In this document: positions 1-5,187 of the stretch, piece after piece | Numbering within the stretch: the stretch's first letter is position 1 | Layout: the number at the start of each line of letters is the position of its first letter | Source of the DNA: Deltaproteobacteria bacterium | GTDB lineage: Bacteria > Desulfobacterota > UBA8473 | Length of the DNA: 5,187 bases | Assembly: GCA_030621455.1 (NCBI GenBank) | Contig: JAUXHQ010000171.1 | Span: 1 to 5,187, forward strand | Reading direction: 5' to 3' | Program-made: the position numbers and the translations under genes | Notes under the pieces: model-generated | What the model saw: the letters and a program-made list of their open reading frames with translations, nothing else | Told to the model about the DNA's origin: nothing | Databases searched by the model: none

Positions 1-398
1 ATGTACAGCGTATGATCAAGGCTGATGTTTTTGGGGATGCCCATCTCAAGCTTCACCCTATCATCCATGATTTCGGCCCTGATCAAGCCCGCCATGGTTT
101 CAAAGGCCATCTCTCTGCCTGCAATCCCCTTTAAATACGCGAACCTGGCAGCACACCTGCCGCCGTTGCCGCACATCTCAGCCTCACTTCCATCCGCGTT
201 GAAAAACCTCCACTGGAAATCGGTATTATCCGATTCCTCAACCAATATAAACCCGTCGGCACCCACTGACATCTTTCTCCGGCAAATTTTCTTGACTAAA
301 TCACTTACATTATCTCCATCGATAATGCCTCTGCGGTTATCTACTATTATAAAATCGTTCCCGCTCCCACTCATCTTGAAAAAATCTACGTTATCCAT
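1..398 (-). CDS. dapF: Diaminopimelate epimerase, N-terminal part (cut by window edge)
   Basis: This enzyme interconverts LL- and meso-diaminopimelate in the cytoplasm, without a cofactor, using two cysteines. It feeds peptidoglycan synthesis and, through LysA next door, lysine. Visible are about 132 of the roughly 270-280 residues usual for the family. The opening FFKMSGSGNDF (residues 6-16) is the conserved substrate-binding start, SVGADGFILVE (44-54) follows, and EMCGNGGRC (74-82) carries the first catalytic cysteine, Cys76. The second catalytic cysteine lies beyond the window. I chose the ATG at 398 because its N-terminus is nearest the family length. An in-frame ATG at 407, directly after the lysA stop codon, would add three residues (MVP) and is almost as likely. 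Neither has a clear Shine-Dalgarno sequence, so translation is probably coupled to lysA. The frame is intact up to the edge. The identity is very secure; the start is not. Confidence 0.95.
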   Translation of the reverse strand, partial: MDNVDFFKMSGSGNDFIIVDNRRGIIDGDNVSDLVKKICRRKMSVGADGFILVEESDNTDFQWRFFNADGSEAEMCGNGGRCAARFAYLKGIAGREMAFETMAGLIRAEIMDDRVKLEMGIPKNISLDHTLY

Positions 399-407
399 GG
401 GCACCAT

Positions 408-1670
408 TTACTTCGAGACAAGGAAATCAGGTATCTTCTCTGCCTCAACAAGGTCGTAGTACTCCTCTCTCTCCCTGATTATGTGAAACCTGTCTCCCGC
501 TACCATGACCTCGGAAACACGGGGTCGGGAATTATAGTTGGATGACATAGTAAAACCATAGGCGCCGGCACTCATGACAGCCACCAGATCTCCCCGCTCG
601 AATTGAGGCATCTCTCTATCCTTCGCCAGAAAATCACCTGACTCGCATATGGGCCCTACCAGATCAGCCACGAACTCATTTCTCTCCGTCAGTTTGACAG
701 GTTGGATCCCCTGGTAAGAACCATACAGGGTGGGACGGATCAGATCGTTCATACCAGCGTCCACTATGACGAAGTTCTTTTCTTCGCTTTTTTTTGTATA
801 GAGCACTTTCGTTACCAGAATTCCTGCATTTCCAACAATCACCCTACCCGGTTCCAAAATCACTACACAATTAAGATCAGAGACCTCTTCAGCGACAGCC
901 TCTGCATAAATATTTGGATGAGGGGGGGTCTCATCATCATAGGTTATGCCCAGGCCACCTCCAAGGTCTAAATAGCGGATACTTATACCATTTTCTTGTA
1001 GTTCAAGAATCAGCTCCCGTATCCTCTGAAGTGTGGCCACAAAGGGTTCTAGATCTGTAATCTGAGATCCGATGTGGCAATCCACACCCACGATATCAAT
1101 ATTTTCAAGTCTCCTGGCTGACTTGTATTCGTCCAGAGACTTTTTTATGTCTATCCCGAATTTGTTCTTCTTAAGCCCTGTGGAGATATAGGGATGGGTC
1201 TTAGGATCAATATCCGGATTTATCCTGAATGATATACCTGCCCTTTTACCAAGTGTTCCTGCTATAAAATCTATGAGTTCCAGTTCTTGAATCGACTCGA
1301 TATTGAACATCAAGATACCTGTCATTAAAGCGAATTCTATCTCATCGGGTCTCTTTCCCACACCGGAGTATACAATCTTTTTCGGTTCAACCCCGGCAAG
1401 TAACGCCCTGAAAAGCTCACCCCCTGATACTATATCAACCCCTCCACCTAGATTAGCGAATGTCTTGAGTACGGCAATATTGGAATTGGCCTTTACAGAA
1501 AAACAGACAAGGTGCTGCATGGAAGAAAAGGCAGAGTCAAAAACCCTGAAATGGCTCAATAAGGTGTTGTAGCTGTAAAGATAAAATGGGGTCCCAACTC
1601 TGTCAGCTATAGCCGAGATAGGCACAGCTTCACAACAAAGCTCATCCCTTTTGTATTGAAAGTCATGCAT
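408..1670 (-). CDS. lysA: Diaminopimelate decarboxylase
   Basis: This PLP enzyme catalyses the last step of lysine synthesis, meso-diaminopimelate to L-lysine plus CO2, in the cytoplasm. The 420-residue length is normal. It is a fold-type III decarboxylase with an alanine-racemase-like barrel (about residues 30-290) followed by a beta domain. CFSVKANSN (56-64) holds the PLP lysine Lys60. HIGSQ (199-203), the phosphate-binding GGGLG (237-241) and EPGR (273-276) follow. CESGD (342-346) supplies the cysteine that reaches the active site of the partner subunit, and AGAYGF (368-373) is the C-terminal signature. All expected catalytic residues are present. The start is the ATG five bases after the lipoprotein stop; a GGAGG lies 12 bases upstream inside that gene. 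The stop TAA touches an in-frame dapF ATG, so lipoprotein, lysA and dapF form a tight operon. The sequence closely resembles Geobacter-type LysA from memory. Confidence 0.98.
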   Translation of the reverse strand: MHDFQYKRDELCCEAVPISAIADRVGTPFYLYSYNTLLSHFRVFDSAFSSMQHLVCFSVKANSNIAVLKTFANLGGGVDIVSGGELFRALLAGVEPKKIVYSGVGKRPDEIEFALMTGILMFNIESIQELELIDFIAGTLGKRAGISFRINPDIDPKTHPYISTGLKKNKFGIDIKKSLDEYKSARRLENIDIVGVDCHIGSQITDLEPFVATLQRIRELILELQENGISIRYLDLGGGLGITYDDETPPHPNIYAEAVAEEVSDLNCVVILEPGRVIVGNAGILVTKVLYTKKSEEKNFVIVDAGMNDLIRPTLYGSYQGIQPVKLTERNEFVADLVGPICESGDFLAKDREMPQFERGDLVAVMSAGAYGFTMSSNYNSRPRVSEVMVAGDRFHIIREREEYYDLVEAEKIPDFLVSK

Positions 1671-1675
1671 CGCTT

Positions 1676-2197
1676 CTATTTGCCTCCGGATTTAGGCACA
1701 TCCCAAGAAATTCGAACCGTATTTGAGCCTTCACTGAAAACGCCATAAGAATTATAGGATAAAACCTTGTAGGTGTATATTGTCCGGTCACTCACCTCCC
1801 CATCGGCAAACTTTACGGTATTGTTCGCCACACTTACGTTGTCAGGGAGTGTCCTCCTGTAATCAATATCAGCCAGTTCCCTAAATCTTTCCGGACAATT
1901 AGGGCACTCAGGGGTATCAAACGTTGTTTCACCCCTGAAAACCTTGAACCCGCTCAGGTCAGCTAATTTTGAATCATCCGTATTTTCCCCGGGAATCGTC
2001 CAAGAAAGCAGGACCATGCCTTTTGCCACCACAGCCCTCAAGTCATGGATAGCCGCTGGGGTAGTACTCTCAGGCGCAACAGGAGGTCCCTTCTTTCCGC
2101 ATCCAAGGGCACCAACCAGTAACGGCAGAATCGATAATATCAAGAAGCCCCAAAGCGTGTAACCTTTTTTCGTTTGAGGTTCAACAGCCACCACCAT
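1676..2197 (-). CDS. LptM-like lipoprotein with a fibronectin type III-like domain
   Basis: A 173-residue predicted lipoprotein of unproven function. A basic N-terminus (KK at 10-11) leads to a hydrophobic segment (about 14-31) and the lipobox A-L-G-C, with Cys33 as the probable lipidated residue. Ala at -3 is less usual than Leu. Gly at +2 argues against inner-membrane retention, so outer-membrane attachment facing the periplasm is inferred. CGKKGPPVAP (33-42) resembles the CGxKGPxxxP start of LptM/YifL and of the lipoprotein beside lysA in pseudomonads. Residues about 47-167 look like one FN3-like beta sandwich: LLSWTIP (63-69), LSGFKVFRG (81-89), then YTYKVLSYNSYGVFSEGSN (141-159). A CPNC pair (98-101) sits in a loop. 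The ATG at 2197 is one base after the argG stop, with AAGGGAAGG (2202-2210) as ribosome binding site. The lipoprotein call is firm; the LptM kinship is an inference from a short motif and synteny. Confidence 0.85.
   Translation of the reverse strand: MVVAVEPQTKKGYTLWGFLILSILPLLVGALGCGKKGPPVAPESTTPAAIHDLRAVVAKGMVLLSWTIPGENTDDSKLADLSGFKVFRGETTFDTPECPNCPERFRELADIDYRRTLPDNVSVANNTVKFADGEVSDRTIYTYKVLSYNSYGVFSEGSNTVRISWDVPKSGGK
1683..1687 (-). promoter_or_regulatory. Distant ribosome binding site of lysA inside the lipoprotein gene
   Basis: A perfect GGAGG on the minus strand encodes the Gly-Gly near the C-terminus of the lipoprotein and lies 12 bases before the lysA ATG, longer than ideal. It may serve together with coupling, because ribosomes ending at the stop codon at 1678-1676 are only five bases from the lysA start. 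Confidence 0.45.
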
Positions 2198-2198
2198 T

Positions 2199-3410
2199 TT
2201 ACCTTCCCTTCTTCATGGCATGGATTCTTAGCCTGAGGGCATTTGTCTTGATAAAGCCCGAAGCATCATCCTGGTTGTAGACCGTATCTTCCTCAAATGT
2301 GGCAAAACCTTGGTGGTAAAGAGAATCAGGAGATTTCCTGCCTGCTACAAGGCAATTGCCCTTGTATAATTTCAGCCGTACAGTCCCGGAAACATCGCTT
2401 TGTGTCTCATCTATCATCTTTCTCAAAAGCTCCATCTCCGGTGAAAACCAATAACCATAGTAAGTCAATTCAGAGTATCTTGGAATCAAAGAATCCCGGA
2501 AATGCATTACCTCCCTATCCATTGTTATGGATTCCATGGCCTTGTGGGCAATATGCAAGATCGTCCCCCCGGGGGTCTCATAGACACCTCTGGACTTCAT
2601 TCCTACGTATCTATTCTCGACTATGTCAAGCCGTCCTATCCCGTTTTGACCACCCAACTCATTGAGGTATTCTAACAGACTCACAGGGGTCTTCTTGTCA
2701 CCATTAACGGCTATGGGGACGCCTGCCTCAAAATCAATCTCAATATAAGTGGCTTCGTCCCGCGCGTTTTCAGGAGAGACAGTAAGAAGATACATGTCTT
2801 CGCGTGGTTCATTCCATGGGTCTTCCAGGACACCCCCCTCGAAACTTATATGAAAGAGGTTTCGGTCACTACTGTAAGGTTTCTCTTCTGTTATGGGAAC
2901 GGGTATTGCATATTTCTTTGCGTATTCTATCAGAGACTTACGTGAATCCAGTTCCCACTCTCTCCACGGGGCAATGATCGTAATATGAGGATCAAGGGCC
3001 AGATATGTCAGCTCAAACCTCACCTGATCGTTACCCTTGCCTGTGGCCCCGTGACATACTGCGTCTGCGCCTTCCTTCTCTGCGATTTCTATCTGTTTCT
3101 TGGCAATTAGAGGTCTGGCAATCGATGTGCCCAAAAGATATCCTCCTTCATAGACAGCATTTGCCTTTAACATGGGGAATATGTAATCTCTGACGAATTC
3201 CTCCTGCAGATCCTCTATATATACCTTGGAGGCCCCGGTCTTTATGGCCTTCTCCTCCAGGTTCTCCAGTTCCTCTGCCTGCCCTAGATTAGCAGTATAA
3301 GCGACAACATCGCAACCATATTCCTCTATTAGCCACCTCAATATGACCGAGGTGTCAAGCCCCCCGGAATAAGCCAGCACTATCTTCTTCACTTTCGATC
3401 TCATGGTCAT
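2199..3410 (-). CDS. argG: Argininosuccinate synthase
   Basis: This enzyme joins citrulline and aspartate with ATP cleavage to AMP and pyrophosphate, giving argininosuccinate, the penultimate step of arginine synthesis, in the cytoplasm. At 403 residues it has the full usual length. The N-terminal ATP-pyrophosphatase domain begins with the PP-loop AYSGGLDTS (13-21). [14 protein letters not shown] (120-133) and [13 protein letters not shown] (181-193) are the conserved aspartate/citrulline and ATP site segments, and [18 protein letters not shown] (265-282) is the synthetase-domain signature. Nothing catalytic is missing. The ATG at 3410 is preferred over the in-frame ATG two codons on, because AGAAGGA (3417-3423) sits six bases before it. 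It follows argD after 103 bases and runs into the lipoprotein gene with a one-base gap. The product argininosuccinate needs ArgH, which is not in the window. Confidence 0.98.
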   Translation of the reverse strand: MTMRSKVKKIVLAYSGGLDTSVILRWLIEEYGCDVVAYTANLGQAEELENLEEKAIKTGASKVYIEDLQEEFVRDYIFPMLKANAVYEGGYLLGTSIARPLIAKKQIEIAEKEGADAVCHGATGKGNDQVRFELTYLALDPHITIIAPWREWELDSRKSLIEYAKKYAIPVPITEEKPYSSDRNLFHISFEGGVLEDPWNEPREDMYLLTVSPENARDEATYIEIDFEAGVPIAVNGDKKTPVSLLEYLNELGGQNGIGRLDIVENRYVGMKSRGVYETPGGTILHIAHKAMESITMDREVMHFRDSLIPRYSELTYYGYWFSPEMELLRKMIDETQSDVSGTVRLKLYKGNCLVAGRKSPDSLYHQGFATFEEDTVYNQDDASGFIKTNALRLRIHAMKKGR

Positions 3411-3416
3411 GTCCCG

Positions 3417-3423
3417 TCCTTCT
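3417..3423 (-). promoter_or_regulatory. Ribosome binding site of argG
   Basis: AGAAGGA on the minus strand ends six bases before the ATG at 3410, ideal spacing. The second in-frame ATG at 3404 would be 12 bases away, so this site decides for the longer form starting MTMRSK. Confidence 0.7.
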
Positions 3424-3446
3424 TGTCACTTGCTGTTAGTCATTCA

Positions 3447-3467
3447 CAGGAGTCCTGATATGGTCAG
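3447..3467. repeat. Two overlapping small palindromes between argD and argG
   Basis: CAGGAGTCCTG (3447-3457) is a perfect palindrome with five-base arms, and CTGATATGGTCAG (3455-3467) has four-base arms around a five-base loop. They share three bases, so only one could fold at a time in RNA. They lie in the 103-base gap 3411-3513, which otherwise shows only the argG ribosome binding site. No T-run follows, so they are not terminators. Function unknown and chance is possible. Confidence 0.3.
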
Positions 3468-3513
3468 ATACTCCCGTCTTCCGAAAATTGACCCCAAACC
3501 TCCACCAGTACCG

Positions 3514-4713
3514 TTACACGTGAGATAATACCTCATCCAAAACTCTAATCATCGCATCCACTTCCCCTTTGGTAACTATAAGGGGAGGAAGGAAGCGCAG
3601 GACTGTCCCCATAGTACAATTGATCAGGACGCCCCTCTCAAGACATGCTCTGACGATATCCCCGCCATCAAACTCCAACTCCATCCCAATTATAAGCCCT
3701 TTCCCCCTAAGATCCTTAATAAACGGGTACTTCTGTCTTAATCTACCAAGCTCCTTGGAAAGGTAGTCGCCCACCTCAATACAGTTTTCCAAGACACCGT
3801 TTTTCAAGATAGTATTTACAGCAGCTAATGCAGAAGCAGTTACTACTGGGTTTCCCCCAAAAGTCGTGGCATGAGAACCAGGAACAAAACTACTCGCAAC
3901 ATCTTCCTTTGCCAGCATAGCGCCTATGGGTAACCCTCCTCCCAAGCCCTTGGCAAGGGTCATGATATCCGGTTCGACACCGTAGCCCTCATAGGCAAAG
4001 AGAGTCCCGGTCCTTCCCATACCCACCTGTACCTCATCGAATATTAGCAACACATCGTGTCTGTCACAGATCTTTCTCAGGCCCTTCAAATAGTTACCCG
4101 ACGGGCAGTTCACCCCGCCTTCCCCTTGAATTGGCTCCACCATGACAGCACAAGTACTTTCATTAATGCTTCTCTCCAGAACTTCCAGGTCATTGAAGGG
4201 GACATAACTAAAACCGGGGAGCAACGGTTCAAAACCCTTATGGAACTTCTCTTGTCCTGTTGCCGTGACAGTGGCCATGGTCCGGCCGTGAAAGGAATTG
4301 ATTGTTGTAATGATTTCGAACCTACCCTGCCCTTTCCTTTCTTTAGCGTGTTTGCGAGCCAGCTTAATTGCAGCTTCGTTGGCTTCCGCTCCGCTGTTGC
4401 AGAAAAACACCCTATCCGCAAAAGAATTATCTGTCAGCAGCTTGGCCAGTTCAGTTTGTGGCTCCGTATAATACAGGTTTGATACGTGTATAAGCCTCTC
4501 GACCTGTTCTTTTATTGCCCTTACAATATTGGCATGGCAATGTCCTAAATTGCAAACCGCCAGGCCACCAACAAAGTCAAGATACTCTTTACCCTCAGAA
4601 TCCCATACCTTACAACCATGGCCTTTCACCAATACCACAGGAAAACGAGAATAAGTGGCGGCTATATGTCGATCAGAAAGGTCCTTCAATTGGTCTGTAT
4701 CCATCGTACCCAA
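3514..4713 (-). CDS. argD: Acetylornithine aminotransferase (TTG start)
   Basis: A class III PLP aminotransferase that converts N-acetylglutamate semialdehyde to N-acetylornithine with glutamate as donor, in the cytoplasm. Family members often also act on N-succinyl-diaminopimelate, so a role in lysine synthesis is possible. The 399 residues match the usual length. Seen in order: FVGGLAVCNLGHCH (47-60), NSGAEANEAAIKLAR (106-120) binding PLP phosphate, SFHGRT (140-145), the EPIQGEGG segment (193-200), IFDEVQVGMGRTG (224-236) with PLP-contacting Asp226, TLAKGLGGG (252-260) with Schiff-base Lys255, and TTFGGNP (283-289). I chose the TTG at 4713 because AGGAG ends five bases before it; the ATG at 4704 would lie 14 bases away. 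The choice changes only three residues. It lies 192 bases after the PilZ gene and 103 before argG. ArgD versus a close relative (succinylornithine or GABA transaminase) is decided by the argG neighbour. Confidence 0.95.
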   Translation of the reverse strand: MGTMDTDQLKDLSDRHIAATYSRFPVVLVKGHGCKVWDSEGKEYLDFVGGLAVCNLGHCHANIVRAIKEQVERLIHVSNLYYTEPQTELAKLLTDNSFADRVFFCNSGAEANEAAIKLARKHAKERKGQGRFEIITTINSFHGRTMATVTATGQEKFHKGFEPLLPGFSYVPFNDLEVLERSINESTCAVMVEPIQGEGGVNCPSGNYLKGLRKICDRHDVLLIFDEVQVGMGRTGTLFAYEGYGVEPDIMTLAKGLGGGLPIGAMLAKEDVASSFVPGSHATTFGGNPVVTASALAAVNTILKNGVLENCIEVGDYLSKELGRLRQKYPFIKDLRGKGLIIGMELEFDGGDIVRACLERGVLINCTMGTVLRFLPPLIVTKGEVDAMIRVLDEVLSHV

Positions 4714-4717
4714 CGCG

Positions 4718-4724
4718 TCTCCTC
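4718..4724 (-). promoter_or_regulatory. Ribosome binding site of argD
   Basis: The minus strand reads GAGGAGA here, a strong Shine-Dalgarno match. Its AGGAG core ends five bases before the TTG at 4713 and 14 bases before the ATG at 4704. The spacing is what favours the rare TTG start. Confidence 0.7.
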
Positions 4725-4745
4725 TTCACCGGGCGATTTCACCGG
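4725..4745. repeat. Short direct repeat in the argD leader
   Basis: TTCACCGG occurs at 4725-4732 and again at 4738-4745 on the plus strand (CCGGTGAA twice in the argD direction), 13 bases apart and just upstream of the argD ribosome binding site. It could be a regulator site or chance. It is not a recognisable ArgR box. Confidence 0.4.
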
Positions 4746-4760
4746 TTATTCATAAAAACG

Positions 4761-4798
4761 AACATAACACCTGGTTATAAAATAACTCAAGATGTCAA
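4761..4798 (-). promoter_or_regulatory. Weak promoter candidate before argD
   Basis: The AT-rich middle of the gap before argD holds TTGACA (4798-4793) and TTGAGT (4790-4785) as possible -35 boxes, and TATAAC (4779-4774) and TATGTT (4766-4761) as possible -10 boxes. The perfect TTGACA is only 13 bases from TATAAC, too short for a standard sigma-70 promoter. TTGAGT with TATGTT has an 18-base spacer but only four of six matches in each box. The gap size and AT content make a promoter for the arg-lys transcript likely somewhere here; the exact boxes are uncertain. Confidence 0.3.
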
Positions 4799-4856
4799 TA
4801 ACCACCAATGCATGATGCAAAATTGTATTTCACAACGGGCGACAAGAAGTAAGCGG

Positions 4857-4875
4857 CCGGCAACTGGAATGCCGG
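4857..4875. repeat. Inverted repeat after the PilZ gene
   Basis: CCGGCA (4857-4862) and TGCCGG (4870-4875) form a six-base GC-rich stem around a seven-base loop, about 30 bases past the PilZ stop codon. In the direction of transcription the T-run (TTTTTT, around 4885-4880) lies before the stem, not after it, so this is not a standard intrinsic terminator. It could still slow polymerase, protect a 3' end, or aid a factor-dependent terminator. Confidence 0.4.
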
Positions 4876-4905
4876 AACGAAAAAAGGTTACACTTAAATC
4901 ATTTG

Positions 4906-5187
4906 CTACATCTTTAGATATTCTTTTAAAAGCTGGTGATTCTTCTTTGTCATATCAATAAACCTGACTTCCATTCCAGGAGGAGAATCCGGCTTCTTTT
5001 CGCCCCTTTTTCTTGCCCACACCACTTCACACGTAATCATAACAGAATCCGGAAGGTCCGGCAGGTGCAGCTTGAGCAAGAAGTGTTCTCCCTGTTTACG
5101 TGGGTTGTCGGTCCTAATAAACATACCCCCGCTGCTCAGATTCCCTTTGTATGCATCCAGAAACGACCTTTTGTCTCTATACGTCAC
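4906..5187 (-). CDS. PilZ-domain protein of the TIGR02266 type (upstream end may be cut)
   Basis: A small cytoplasmic domain protein; PilZ domains usually bind cyclic di-GMP or serve as adaptors in motility, exopolysaccharide and gliding control. The 93 visible residues form one PilZ beta barrel. FLDAYKGNLSSGGMFIRT (9-26) contains the [DN]xSxxG motif as Asn16, Ser18 and Gly21. VMITCEVVWARK (49-60) is the central strand pair and GMEVRFIDM (71-79) the closing strand, followed by a C-terminal helix (about 82-92). This pattern fits the Myxococcus-type family TIGR02266. The arginine motif RxxxR that binds cyclic di-GMP is not seen; RDKR (4-7) has the wrong spacing and is too close to the second motif. 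The frame is open to the window edge, where the first codon happens to be GTG, so the true start may lie further upstream. Its target is unknown, and the arginine/lysine genes nearby give no functional hint. Confidence 0.85.
   Translation of the reverse strand: MTYRDKRSFLDAYKGNLSSGGMFIRTDNPRKQGEHFLLKLHLPDLPDSVMITCEVVWARKRGEKKPDSPPGMEVRFIDMTKKNHQLLKEYLKM

Noticed and set aside
25..459. Long plus-strand open frame over the dapF start
   Set aside because: It is antisense to dapF and the lysA end, where motifs are clear, and its translation resembles no protein family.
3412..3478. TCCCGTC twice (3412-3418 and 3472-3478) as a repeat pair
   Set aside because: Seven bases repeated at a 60-base distance is expected by chance and one copy lies in the argG ribosome binding region.
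4110..4421. Minus-strand open frame inside argD in another frame
   Set aside because: It lies wholly within an intact argD carrying all catalytic motifs and shows no domain of its own.
4057..4482. Plus-strand open frame opposite argD
   Set aside because: Antisense shadow; the translation has no recognisable motif and no ribosome binding site was seen.
4739..4765. Nine-codon minus-strand reading frame MFVFMNNR before argD, ending with an arginine codon, as an attenuation leader peptide
   Set aside because: It has one arginine codon only, no terminator/antiterminator pair after it, and its start overlaps one of the candidate -10 boxes.
4787..4813. Tiny minus-strand reading frame MHWWLLTS in the same gap
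   Set aside because: No Shine-Dalgarno sequence, it overlaps the best -35 candidate, and tryptophan and leucine codons make no sense for arginine or lysine control.
4809..4819. Palindrome TGCATGATGCA as an operator
   Set aside because: Only five-base arms, no second copy in the window, and no match to a regulator site I know.
4515..4961. Plus-strand open frame spanning the argD start, the gap and the PilZ end
   Set aside because: It is antisense to two supported genes, and its translation looks like random composition without a domain.

Overview
The window holds six genes, all on the minus strand. In transcription order (right to left) they are a PilZ-domain protein cut by the right edge, argD, argG, a small FN3-type lipoprotein, lysA, and the start of dapF cut by the left edge. 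No RNA gene, insertion sequence, CRISPR array or phage gene is visible. Base composition and codon style look uniform from gene to gene, with many AUA, AGA and AGG codons and a moderate GC content.

The best guess for the source is a Gram-negative bacterium of the former Deltaproteobacteria (Desulfobacterota and relatives). Three things point there: the merged arginine/lysine order arg genes - lipoprotein - lysA - dapF, which is familiar from Geobacter-like genomes; the close likeness of the LysA and ArgG sequences to deltaproteobacterial members as I remember them; and a PilZ domain of the Myxococcus TIGR02266 type. A lipoprotein with outer-membrane character fits a Gram-negative cell. This is recognition from memory, not a search.

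Region by region. 1-398 encodes the N-terminal half of diaminopimelate epimerase. 408-1670 is diaminopimelate decarboxylase. 1676-2197 is a lipoprotein with an LptM-like N-terminal motif followed by an FN3-like domain. 2199-3410 is argininosuccinate synthase. 3411-3513 is a 103-base gap with two small overlapping palindromes and the argG ribosome binding site. 3514-4713 is acetylornithine aminotransferase, apparently starting at TTG. 4714-4905 is a 192-base gap with a weak promoter candidate, a short direct repeat and a hairpin. 4906-5187 is the PilZ protein.

Functionally, ArgD and ArgG supply two steps of arginine synthesis. DapF makes meso-diaminopimelate for peptidoglycan and lysine, and LysA decarboxylates it to lysine. 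From argG to dapF the genes are separated by 0 to 9 bases, so they are very probably one transcript with coupled translation; argD probably joins it, and the PilZ gene may or may not. The ArgF and ArgH steps are not encoded here although these genes often sit in such clusters. I see mostly ordinary housekeeping genes and no convincing new multi-gene system. The lipoprotein is the item most worth following up.
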